The notes under the pieces are model-generated. The model saw nothing but the letters and a program-made list of their open reading frames with translations, was not told the DNA's origin and made no database searches. Shown one piece after another: positions 18,453 to 29,704 of a stretch of DNA of 64,000 nucleotides (position 1 is its first letter; every line of letters begins with the position of its first letter). A program made the position numbers and the translations under genes. The stretch comes from Pisolithus tinctorius. Lineage: Eukaryota; Basidiomycota; Agaricomycetes; Boletales; Pisolithaceae. The stretch spans positions 1 to 64,000 of the forward strand of contig JANFAH010000017.1 in the NCBI GenBank assembly GCA_024663395.1, in the 5' to 3' direction.

Positions 18453-21400
18453 GAACTGAACCCTTGAGGTTCCATAGGGAAATACATTCAGAGGGTTATG
18501 CAAGTGAGGTCCCATGACTAGGAGTGAGTCAGGAGTGCACACACAGTGCCAAGGGGGAGCCCGAGGGCTGGGAGACAGGCCAGCGACGACTGGAGGTCCA
18601 GTAGTTCAGAACCGGAATAGCATAAGCCGGGTTTGGGGCAAGGGTCAAGTCTGAAGACTGTTCCGGGAACCCGAGACCAGAGAAGCGACAACAAGAGGGC
18701 CGGAGACCGGTCTAGGAGGCTGCCAGACAGTTCAGCAGGCTGGGACAAGGCAAAGCCGAGTCCGGAAGTGACTAGACCAGCTGTACGGGGGTTTCCGGAG
18801 ACAGCTGAAAGCTGAGGCCGATGTCTCAGAGGGCCGGAGTTGCACCTCGGAGCTGGTTAAGGCAAACCGAAGGCTGGGAATAACCAGGTAAGGCCTAGGG
18901 GTGTGCTTCAGGCCAGGTCAGGGAAAGCCGGAGACCGAAGATGTGCAGGGGACCGGTAATGTCCAACTAATGTACCAGGAGTGTGCCACTAGGGCCAGAA
19001 GTGTGCTTCAAAGCCGGTTCAGGGCAACATGGAGGCCGAGAGGGTCCAGAGAGGTCCGGAGATGACCATAAGATGGTCCAGGGGTGTACCAGGTGCTGCT
19101 GAGTGACAGTGGAATGACACAAAGGCTAGGTGGGTGCCAGGAAGGCCGGAAAACCGGTCTAGGAATGCACCAGTTGGACTGGGACTGCACTGCAGGGATA
19201 CAGAGGGTCACGAGAAGTGCCAAGAAGGCCAGGTTAGGTCCAGGTCTGCTCCAGGGGGTCACAGGGTCTGAAAGTGTGTATCTACAGAAAAAGAAAACAG
19301 ATAACAGAAAATCAAGAAAACATATGACAAGGAAACAGGGGAAACCGAGACAGAGGCAGGGTCAAAGCCGAAGGCTGAGACCGAGGGTGGCCTCAGGCCA
19401 GGGGTGGCAAAAGCCAGAGAAGACCGGAGGCCATCAGGAGACCAGTCTGGTGGTCAGGACAGGCCAGAAAGGCTAGTTGGAGACTGGTTTGGACCTGGGA
19501 AGGGCTGGAAGGCCAGAAATGTCAAAGGGAGACCAGTCTGGGTGTTGGGCAGGGCCGGAGTGGCTGGCTGGAGGCCGTCTGAAGGTGTCAGAGGGGTTTG
19601 GGGTAGTCGGAGATGACCTGAGGTGCCATCCAGTTAGCAGGCTGATAACGGGCGGCCCAAAACAGTGTAGGCCGACAGGCTAACACTGAGACCGGGGTAA
19701 CCAGGGGTAGCAATGGTGTGAACCCGAGGCCGGAAGTGGCAAGGCCAAGTGCCAAGCACCTTGGAAACAGGGCCAGATGGGCTTCTGGAGGTCAGCGAGG
19801 GACTAGGGGCTGTCTACAACAGCTAGAGTTTGGTCTGGACAAGGACCGGAGGACCTGGCATATCTAGGCATGAACCAGGGACCAGCAGGTCATAGACCGG
19901 TGCAACGAAGCCTAGGAGTGCCAAAGCTGAGTCCGGGTGTTGAGTCCCGGTTCAGGGGTGTCCGGAGTTGGTGTGAGGTGGGTTTTCTGGGTGGCAAGAA
20001 AGCCGAGGGCCAAAAGTCATTGAGGACCGGTTCAGGGGGTCTGGAGACCGGGTGAGGCCTAGGGGTTGTCCAGCCGAAAGCTGAGAACAGGAGGCTGAGG
20101 CCAGTGAGACCGTGGAACACACAATCACTGAGGCCGAGGACTACTGAGATAGTGAGAACGGAGTACCAACACAAATGTCAGGGGCTGGGAGCAACCCAGG
20201 GCAGGTGGTTCAGGAGTGCTTCAGTATGCAAGGACCGGGCCAAGGAACTGGGAACCAGTGTGCAGGGACCGAGCAGGGTTGTGCTGAGGGCACCGGAGAG
20301 GTAGCAGACAGGGGTTTGGAAGAGAGTAGGTCACTAGCAAGGTCCCTTATCCCCTCTTAGGGTAGACTTCCCAAGTCTACAGGGGTACAAGGTGTGGGCT
20401 AGGACCACCGAGAGGAGTAACTGGACAGGGTAGTAGGAGTACTACACCACCGGAGTTGCAAGTCCGAGTACTGAGAATGCTGAGACCGGCTTAACAGGTG
20501 TCAAGACCGGTTTCGGGAGGCTTTTTCAAGTCCAGAAAAGCTTTAAAACCGGAGATACAAGGCCGGCAGAGCAGGCCGGACTGGTACAGGGATAGTAGGG
20601 AGTGTCGGAGTCAAAGGTAAGGGTATGAAGGCCGGAACCAGAGCCCGAGAGAAAACCAGGAGGCTGGTGAAGACCGGCAGGCCAAAAGACAACTGGTAAG
20701 ACCGGAGTCAGGAGAGTGGGTAGGACCGGAGTTCCAGAGTCAATGGTGGGGTGACAGTGGCAATGGTTAGGGGAAGGTGAGGGGTTAGCTGGTACCTGAA
20801 GGGGCCTCGCGAACATACAAGTTCCGGGGCGAGTGGGTGAGCTGGGAAACAGACCGGCAGAGTCGGGGGTTTGTCAGATGGGCCGAAGCCCGGGGTGTCT
20901 TGCAAGCAAATTCATGCTCCAAGGCGGGGTTGACGTCAGGGGGGTTAGCAACCTTTAGTATTAGGCGGGGATAGGTGACTGCACTACACTCGGCTACCAA
21001 CGGGTGCCTATTGAGTGGGCTAGTCGGTTCCCTACAACCAAGATACTTCAGTTCCTAACAGGTTGACAAGGCCGATTAAACAGGGGTCGGAGACCGAGAG
21101 AGAACCAAGGCCGGGTCCACCAAGGACCGGAAAGAGGTGCTAGGTCAAGACCATAGCACCGGGGTAGAGGACAGGGGTAGTTCCGGGAGGAGGGAGAGGC
21201 CTGAAGGCCAAATGAGTGACAGAGGAGTAGCATAGAGCTACCCAAGGGGTATCAAAGGCCGAGGGAGGCCGGAGATGGGAGACCAGCCAAAAGAAGGAAG
21301 TCCAGAGTGAGCAAGACCGGTCAGGGGCCATGAGGAGGCCTGGAGATGGACACCGGAAAAGAGAAAGAAGGCCGGAGTCAGCAAGACCGGTCAGGGGCTA

Positions 21401-23095
21401 TAAGGAAGTCCGGAAGTGACAGGCCGACAAGGCCTAGTGAAGGAGGGAAGACCGAAACTCAGGAGACCGGTCATAAGGGAGTCCGGAGGTGGGACAAGGT
21501 GGATACAAATAGGAGGACCAGAGTTAGCAAGTCCGGTCCAAGGCTACAAAGCCAGGTTGAGGCCGAGGGACTGGCAAGACGAGCCAGGACTGCTAAGGGG
21601 CTGGAGTGATGCACTAATTGATTTGTCTCTACTGAGACCACCAGTTTGGCTTCTGGTGTACCAGAGTACCAACTTGTTGACCCAGTTAGGATCCTGGGGT
21701 AGACTCTAATTGTTTTGTCTCAACCGAGACCACCGGTTTTGGCTTCCGGAGTACAGAGCTACCAACTTGTTAACCCGGTTAGGATCCCGGGGTGGACAGA
21801 GGACAGGGAAAGGACCGGAAATGAGGTCAGGGACCGGGATAGGGGCCGGAGGACCAGCAGACCGGTCCTAGACCGAAAATCAGGGGCTAGGAGCAAGTCC
21901 GAAGGACTAGCATGCCCCAGGGGTGCCTCTAAGTGGAAAGTGAGGCCGGAAAAGAGGTCAGGACCGGGCTAAGGGCCAGAGGGCTGGCAGACCGGTCCTA
22001 GACCAAAATGGAGGTGTCATGCACTAGCTAAGACCACCAGAGCCGAGGCCTGGTACAAGTCCAAAGGACAAGCACCATCCCGAGGCCGAGGTGACTAGTG
22101 CAGGACTGGGACAATGGACAGGAGACCTGGGAGGGGTCTATGAGGAACAGAAAGGTCTGAGGAGAGCCAGGACTGGTCCAAAACCTAGTAACAGGTCTAG
22201 ACAAGTCCGGGTGAGGTGGCTGAATCAAACCGGGGCCGAGAGGGCCAGTAACAAAGGGCAGGAGGCCGAGGGAAGTGGCAAACCGGCTTCAGACAAGTCC
22301 GAGTGAGTGTGGACAAGCCAACCAAGGCCAGACAGGCCGGTAACAGACAGTCCAGAGACCGGAAAGGGGGTCCAGGGCTCCAAGGCCGAGGGTGGAGACC
22401 GGACCCAAAAACCGCTGAAGCCGAGTGCCGATGGGGAACCAGGGAAGGTGTTGACGGCCGGGACTGGCCAAGTCCAGGCCTGGGGGTTGCACCGGAGGTG
22501 CACAGAGGTCTGAAGACCAATATCAGGGAGTCAGGAGGTCAAATGAGTGATGAGATCCAAGTGTTCAGTACAGTAGAACTGGATGAAGACAGCTGGGCTG
22601 GAGTGCTGGGATGACTGAGGTAAGGACTGTGGTGAAAGCCAGGGTGACCAGCCAGAGGTCAGGGGTAGCTCGGGGGAGCTGACAGAAGTGAGTCCGGTTG
22701 ATGAGGCCGGCCCAGGGGCAAGTCCGGAGGGTAACTCCGACTTGGAAGTGGGCTCAGGCAAGAACCCAGGTTGGTGGTGAGTCCGGATGGTGAGTCCAAC
22801 TCAGGGGTTGACATGGCCGGTCCGGAGTCAGGAGAAAACGAGGGGCAGGCAGGGCAGGAGTGAGGGAATGGATGCATTAAGTTTTGACTACTAAGGACAT
22901 AGTGTCAGGGGTAATGCAACCCAGGGGTGTGCAGAGTGCCAAGGGGTGCCGGGTTACCTCTCTGCTTTAGCAGAGACCTCCGGGTTGGGCCCCGGAGTCA
23001 GAGGAGAGGTATCCCGATGAGTCCTGATGGGCAAGGTCATGGGTAGGGGCTCTAGAGCAGGACCTAGACATGATGCAATGGCTTGCACAAGTGTG
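18453..23095 (-). other. Internal region of element B, no coding capacity
   Basis: The 4.6 kb stretch consists of degenerate purine-rich repeats on the plus strand. The longest open frames (about 60-130 codons on both strands) have low complexity and no family resemblance. A direct duplication of about 93 bases occurs at 21615-21705 and 21708-21800. A branched inverted-repeat structure lies at 22950-23016. Confidence 0.75.
22950..23016 (-). other. Predicted three-way-junction RNA structure in element B leader
   Basis: An outer stem pairs CGGGTTACCTC with GAGGTATCCCG (one mismatch). Inside it are hairpins TCTGC-TTTA-GCAGA and CTCCGGG-TTGG-GCCCCGGAG. It lies about 80-145 bases after the primer site in transcript order, where retroelement packaging or priming structures usually are. 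The role is inference. Confidence 0.5.
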
Positions 23096-23106
23096 AGTCA
23101 GAATAT
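23096..23106 (-). other. Self-primer binding site of element B
   Basis: Eleven bases, ATATTCTGACT in transcript sense, start two bases inside the 5' LTR. They are exactly complementary to LTR bases 23502-23512, which lie 33 bases after the first T of a TATTTAA box at 23539-23545. This is the layout of Tf1/sushi self-priming. Confidence 0.65.
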
Positions 23107-23108
23107 AC

Positions 23109-24008
23109 TGTGAAGTACGGGTTTACCCTCAGGTGACCAGGCTTCAAGACCGGGTGACAGGGGTTAAGTCCGAGTGGCCAAAGTCAAGGCCGAGAGACAG
23201 GGGCCAAGTCCGGTTAGACTGGAGTCAAGGCCGGAGGTCAGGGGCTAAGTCCGGAGGACCGGACTTAAGGCCGGGAGCGCGGAACAAGGCCGGTAGCGTG
23301 GGAAACCGACCGGTCTTGGAGTGCGCACAAGGGGAAGCCAGTCCGGGGTTGGATCTACCTCCCTTGGTCTCAGCTTATGTGCTGTACCCTTATGCAAGCC
23401 AGGGAGAGGTCCGGGACAGGGGTCGGGGATAGCTTAAGGCTCGGCCTTAGCTATAGAGTAGTCTCGAGGGGTAGTACGGAGTTGAGGGTAATACTTAATT
23501 GATATTCTGACTGGGGTGCTACGAAGTATGTACAGGGGTTAAATACAGGAGGCCGGTCCAGGATAATGAACATAGAGCCAGACTTGTGAATAAGCTATTA
23601 GTGAGATGATTAGCAAGACAAGGATAGCCACGGTGGCTATGCAGAGGCTAATAGCCAAAGTCCGGGTGACCGGCATAACTGGGGTCGGACACAGGATTGT
23701 ACAGTAAGCAAAGTCTGATGAATGGGCTAGACTAAATATAGTACAAACAAAAGGAAACAGACCGGAGTTATGTCCGGGTGACCCGGACATGGACCTAGGA
23801 GGACCGGGGTGGAGTAGCGCAAGGCTGGGAGGCCGAAATGGACCGGAGATAGGGGTAAAACACCGGACTTGAGTTATGCAGGCCGGAGTTGAGTTATCTA
23901 GGGCTGGGATTGGGTTGCCTAGGCTGGACTAGGACCGGACTTGACCGGAGATAGGGGCTAGGGGTCCGGACTGGACTGAGTCTGAGTCTGAGAGTCATGG
24001 ATATGACA
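23109..24008 (-). repeat. 5' LTR of element B
   Basis: A 900-base LTR with promoter-like TATTTAA (minus strand, 23539-23545) and the putative transcript start at 23512. It is followed at 24009 by GTGCA, the second half of the target duplication. Confidence 0.88.
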
Positions 24009-24013
24009 GTGCA

Positions 24014-24185
24014 TGCTTATGGCCTTCTGCATCATTTCCATGCAGCACACCTCTTCAAGAATCTCCTTGATTGTTGAGTGCTCAGCTGATATTCTGCAAG
24101 CTTCAAAAATACTCTTAATTATTGAGTGTGGTAGTCCCTGCAAGAATTTCCTCCTGAACAAGTAGTCATCTTGGGGTTGCAGCAT
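24014..24185 (-). pseudogene. gag of old retroelement D, N-terminal half
   Basis: The minus frame from 24185 reads a retrotransposon capsid-type segment with R-R-K-F-L-Q-G-L-P-H-S-I and a helix with E-I-L-E-E-V, running into the GTGCA target site. Together with 17169-17536 it shows that element B inserted into this gag. Confidence 0.6.
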
Positions 24186-25985
24186 TCAGTGCACACAATG
24201 CTTTATGTATACAAAGCTCAGAAAATATTGTAAATAAGTTTTATCTGTGTGTCTTACAAGAATATGAATACCATATAGTACACTTCACACATGTAAACTT
24301 GAGATAACACCCCACAGCCTTACACTAGGTGCATTGCAGTGGAGATTGGATATTGAACATGCCATACAAATTGATGATAAGCAATAGTCCCATACCCCAA
24401 CATGCTACTCTTATTTGTGACCATACATAGACTTTATTGGCCTTCTGGCTTTATCAATAGTGGCTTTGCTGAAAACATCTCAGAATAATAACTCCATAAA
24501 TGGTGAAAATATCCACTTACAACAGTATGCACATGGATGTGTTGAGACTCAGTGGTTAATACCACTGGACACATTTGTGAGACATGTGACAGTGTGGTGG
24601 CAGTTTGGATGTATATGGGACCTTGGAGATTGTCATATAAATTGCCAGACTCCAGCAATGTATATGGGCTTCTACAAAGGCAGCATGAATTCCCAACTTC
24701 TGATGGCAAGAAATCAGGTCTCAAATTTGAAGGTTGCATAGGACTGTACAAGAGGACATGAATGTACACAATAACAAACAGATTCCAAATTTCACAGGAT
24801 TCTCCAAAGCAATAGGAGATTTCAAAAAAAGACACTGGTAGGCACTGAGATACTGCAAATCAAATCATCATACTGGTTAGCAGATGGAAACCAAGGACTT
24901 ACCAAGAACAGTGAAGTGCATAAGAACTGAAATTAACTTTTTTCATTTCAGGAATTTCTTTGCTGTAGACAGTATAAATAGGACTTCCATCATTGTGGTA
25001 AAGAATATGTCTTACACATCTGGTTTTCCTGTGCTATACCCACAAGCATGGGGCATAAATCATCCACACTTTCACCATGCTGCTGGAAGACTGCTGCAAT
25101 GTGTGCAATAACAGCATTTTGGACACCTGATTTCTGATATTTTCTGACAATCTCTGTCAGATCCTGCTGCAAATCCTTCCTTGCATCAGCACCATCCTTG
25201 ACCTGCAACTGGAAAAATAAGCATTCAAAGACAATTACACAACCTGTAATCCTGAGCTTCAGATTCAAGCAGCATCAAAAGAGATAATTTACCAATGCCA
25301 TGTTCTGCAAGTGCCATCAGGAAGGCTGACTTGACATGGACAATGTAGGGATGGAGATGGAATAGCTTCCATGTTTGATGGATTGCTATGACCAATCAAT
25401 TCAACACATCATAGACAGCTAGGGGGAAAAAACAAATTGAAACATACCACCTGAAAAGACATCAAGAGTAAAACAGGAACCAATGTTAAAGTAGGAAAAG
25501 GAGTGACAAACCAACTGTAAAACATATGGGCAAAGAATGAGTGTGGGATGTGGAACAAACCATACATTCTGGAAATGGGTTAAAATTTGTCAGGATTTTA
25601 GAAGAGTTATGACAACTAACATGCTGATAGAGATGCAAGAGAAAAGTAAGAAAAAGGCATACTCCATGGGAAGATGGTACCTACATCCTGACACAATGTC
25701 TCAGCAATATTGTAGAGATACATGCACTGATCAAGCTCACCATCTATTTGATGAGAAGACCTTGTGAAAAGCATGCTAAATGGGCAATGTCCACAACACT
25801 CACTCTCTAAGACCCATAGGCCAAAAGTGAAATAGTAAGGATTGTGAATATACATGTTTTCCTCTAGCAGATGCTGAGACAACATCACTCACATCCTACA
25901 AATGCAAATGCAGTGGGGTAGGAGAGAAAATCACATTCAGCAACCATACAGGGCCACCATGTTTCATCCATCCACTCACATTCTA
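24186..25985. other. CpG-poor region with decayed minus-strand ORFs, unidentified
   Basis: Minus frames at 24434-24835, 24990-25268 and 25616-25888 look mildly protein-like (for example a helical D-L-Q-Q-D-L-T-E-I-V-R-K-Y stretch) and are flanked by intron-like GT/AG signals, but no family was recognised and no continuous gene could be built. I treat it as a decayed gene or repeat. Confidence 0.3.
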
Positions 25986-26014
25986 TGCATGCAAGTCAAG
26001 CAAAGCAGTGGCAA

Positions 26015-28235
26015 ACATAGTCAGCATGCATCCACAACCATCTGCCATGACTCCACTCACATACTATGAACCCCATCCAACAGGTTGGGAGCAAACATGT
26101 CAGCATGCATCCACCACCATCTGCCATGACTCCACCCACATCCTAGGAACCCCATCCAACAGGTTGGGAGTGAATATGTCAGCATGCATCCACCACAATC
26201 TGTCATGATTCCACTCACATCCTAGGAACCCCATCAAGAGGTTTGGGAGTGAACATGTCAGCATGCATCCACCACCATCTGCCATGACTTCACTCACTTC
26301 CTATGAACCCAGTCCAACATGTTGGGGGGTAAACATGTCAGCATGCATCCACCACAATCTGCCATGATTCCACTCACAAACTATGAACCCCAGTCCAACA
26401 GGGTGGGGTGAACATGTCAGCATGCATCCACCACCATCTGCCATGACTCACTCACTTCCTATGAACCCCAGTCCAACAGGTTGGGGGTAAACATGTCAGC
26501 ATGCATCCACCACAATCTGCCATGATTCCACTCACAAACTATGAACCCCAGTCCAACAGGGTGGGGGTGAAACATGTCAGCATGCATCCACCACTATCTG
26601 CCATGACTCCACTTACAACTATGAACCCCAGTCCAAACATTGGGAGTGAACATGTCAGTATGCATCCATGACTATCTGCCATGACTCCACTCACAAACTA
26701 TGAACCCCAGTCCAACAGGTTGGGAGTGAACATGTCATCATGCATCCACCACCATCTGCTATGGCTCTACTCACTTCCTATGAACCCCAGTCCAACAGGG
26801 TGGGAGTGAACATGTCAGCATGCATCCACCACCATCTGCTATGCTCTACTCACTTCCTATGAACCCCAGTCCAACAGGGTGGGAGTGAACATGTCAGCAT
26901 GTATCCACCACCATCTGCCATGACTCCCTCACTTCTATGAAACCCCAGTCCAACAGGGTGGGAGGTGAAGAGTGAAATAGTCCAGCATCCATCCACCACT
27001 ATCTGCCATGGACGCCACTCACAAACTTGAATCCCCAAGTCCAATCGGGTGGGAGTGGAACAGGTCAGCATCCGATCCACCACTAATCTGGCCATGACTT
27101 CCACTCACACCCTATGAATCCCCAGTCCATCAGGGTGGGAGTGAAACATGTCAGCATGCATCCACCACCTATCTGGCCATGACTGCCACTCACTCCCTAT
27201 GATCCCAGTCCCTATCATGATATGGGAGTGCACATGTCAGCATGCATCCACCACCTATCTGGCCATGACTCCACTCCTCCCCTATGAAATCCCCAGTCCA
27301 TCAGGGTGGGAGTGAACATGTCCATGTATGCATCCATCCCCCATGTGCCATAACTCCACTCACAAACTATGAATCCCCAGTCCAACAGGTGGGAGTGAGC
27401 ATGTCAGCATGCATCCACCACCATCTGCCATGACTCCACTCACAAACTACAAACTCCCAGTCCACCAGGTGGGAGTGAACATGGCAGTATTGCATCCACC
27501 ACCATCTGCCATGACTCCACTCACAAACTATGAACCCCAGTCCAACAGGTTGGAGTGAACATGTCAGCATGCATCTACCACCATCTTCCATGACTCCACT
27601 CACTCCCTATGAACCCCAGTCAACAGGGTGGAGTGAACATGTCAGCATGCATCCACCACTATCTGTCATGACTCCACTCACAAGCTATGAACCCCAGTCC
27701 AACAGGGTGGGAGTGAACATGTCAGCATGCATCCACCACAATCTGCCATGACTCCACTCACAAGCTGTGAACCCCAGTCCAACAGGGTGGGAGTGAACAT
27801 GTCAGCATGCATCCACCACTATCTGCCATGACTCCACTCACAAGCTGTGAACCCCAGTCCAACAGGTTGGGAGTGAACATGTCAGCATGCATCCACCACC
27901 ATCTGCCATGACTCCACTCACTCCCTATGAATCCCAGTGCAACAGGGTGGGAGTGAACATGTCAGCATGTATCCACCACCATGTGCCATGACTCCACTCA
28001 CTCTCTATGAACCCCAGTCCAACAGGTTGTGAGTGAACATGTCAGCATGCATCCACCACCATCTGCCATGACTCTACTCACTTCCTATGAACCCCAGTCC
28101 AACAGGGTAGGAGTGAACATGTCAGCATGCATCCACCACCATCTGCCATGACTCCACTCACTCCCTATGAACCCCAGTCAACAGGGTAGGAGTGAACATG
28201 TCAGCATGCATCCACCACCATCTTCAATGAGTCAA
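26015..28235. repeat. Minisatellite, period about 79 bases, roughly 28 copies
   Basis: Each unit runs through CATGTCAGCATGCATCCACC, CCATCTGCCATGACTCCACT, a variable CACTCCCTATGAACC block and CCAGTCCAACAGGGTGGGAG. Starts of the CAGCATGC word at 26101, 26180 and 26259 give a period of 79. The period is not a multiple of three, and frames across it are shadows. Units between about 26930 and 27330 carry many one-base insertions compared with the rest. Confidence 0.92.
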
Positions 28236-28497
28236 CTTACATTCTGTCAATCACAGTCAAACACAACAGTAACCATCACCTTCAGCATCAGTTATACTTG
28301 TACTTGCAGAATTTCACACACCTCCTATAACCTAATTAACCTCTTGTTCACACAAAACACTGGTTGCTTACAAATGGGAACCATGTTCCAAGGGCATGTG
28401 CTAACTCATCCAGTCTAATCTGATCAGCCCCCTTGTTCATGCTTCTCTTCAATGTCCTTTCTGTAGTTAGCACCCCATAGAACTTGATTTTTACCAC

Positions 28498-29704
28498 TCA
28501 CTTCATTATGGCAAATTCCATGCAGAGTCCCAAGTTTGACTGCTGTGATGATATAAGCAGTCCTTGCAGCCCTTCCTCAGTCAAAGCATTTGCTGTGCAT
28601 TTCAATAGTTCTTCACACTCTGCACTGTCTTGTTCCATGCCTGAAGAGACACATGCCAATCCACAGTTTTTTTTATTCATGACCTACTTACCAGTGAGCC
28701 TCAGGTAGCTTTGAGGTGGAAACTTCAGTTCATTCAGCCACCCCTTGATCTTTTCTAGACAGCTCTTTTGCAGCTGTTTTTCGACCTCTGGTGCCTCTTT
28801 CATTGCATCATCTACAGTTAACCCCCTTCTCATAAGCTGCTGCACTGCATCAAGATTTAAGGTGTCTGCCTTTGTTAGTAGCACAATCACAGGAACTGCA
28901 CAAATCCTCAATCTTTGCATAAAGTGTGATGTGATATTTGTGTACACATACCATGTCCTGAATCACACTCATTGAAGAACTTCCTTTCAGCAGCCATGAC
29001 CATCCTATGGCTTTCATTCAAAGGAATGCAATACCTAAATCAATCACAAAGACCAGATCAGTGGACTCCCAGTGGCACTAGTCAGACATGTCCCTACCAA
29101 ATTGCATGCAGTCTCTTCTCCAGTTTGGTGGACTTTGCTTGATCTGTAACAAATTTCTTCATCTCATCAAACTCTGCCTCGCTCCCCGCCTCAAATCCAC
29201 ATGAGTCATGGAACACATAGCGTGGGTTACTTTTAAACACTAGCTCATCTTCAATGTTATGGTAGCCACGCTGCACAAGTTCGAAAGTGAGCACGATGAA
29301 ATTTCATATGGTGGCCTTACCCCCAATGAACCCTGCACCGCCCTAGTATCAACCTAGCAGGATGACATGTTGACAAATACAAAGCACATAACACACCTAC
29401 ATACCTTCTCTCCGTTTCCATCAAAGATCGCAGGCTGATCCGTAGTGTTACAGACCCGCTGTAAAACAGTTGTTTTACCCGCATTTGCTCTGCCCATGAT
29501 AAGAATGCGAAAACGAGGGATGCGATCAATCTGTCTTTTGGCCTCGGTAGGATCTAAGCGATAGTTTGAAGCTGGTGTAGGGGCGACTGCATCCAGAGCA
29601 ACTGGAGGAGCAGCCTCAGTGGGGAGTAATATACCAGCATCGCGACTCGGAGGTTGAGAACGCCGCAGCGAACGCCACCAGCAACAAAGAGAGCTCGGCG
29701 CCAT
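28498..29704 (-). CDS. P-loop G-domain protein, six exons
   Basis: The exons are 29405-29704, 29321-29353, 29098-29270, 28952-29034, 28692-28895 and 28498-28640. All five introns are GT-AG and 50-63 bases long. They join to an open frame of 311 residues. Visible GTPase motifs are G1 G-R-A-N-A-G-K-T (residues 71-78), G3 D-S-C-G (133-136) and G4 T-K-A-D (204-207). The family is the AIG1/MMR_HSR1-like G-domain proteins common in basidiomycetes; the substrate is GTP and the cellular role is unknown. The cysteine-containing N-terminus is not an obvious signal peptide. The 3' half is strongly CpG-depleted and borders the minisatellite, while the 5' half is not. Confidence 0.8.

Larger units (their letters stand above)
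17537..24008 (-). mobile_element. LTR element B, complete but non-coding (LARD-like)
   Basis: Two LTRs of 901 and 900 bases (TGTGAAG...ATGACA on the plus strand) enclose 4671 internal bases. GTGCA flanks both sides (17532-17536 and 24009-24013), a 5-base target duplication. The polypurine tract next to 17537-18437 and the primer site next to 23109-24008 place the element on the minus strand. The internal region is rich in CCGG, AGGCCGGA and GACCGGAG-like words, keeps much CpG, and has no gag, protease, reverse transcriptase or integrase motif in any frame. It must depend on enzymes from another element. Confidence 0.88.

Noticed and set aside
18453..23095. ORFs up to 130 codons inside element B as possible novel genes
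   Set aside because: All have skewed Arg/Gly/Pro composition from CCGG-rich repeats, occur on both strands, and show no retroelement or other motif.
26015..28235. Regularly spaced repeats suggesting a CRISPR array
   Set aside because: The whole 79-base unit is repeated with no unique spacers, in a eukaryotic setting with spliced genes. It is a minisatellite.
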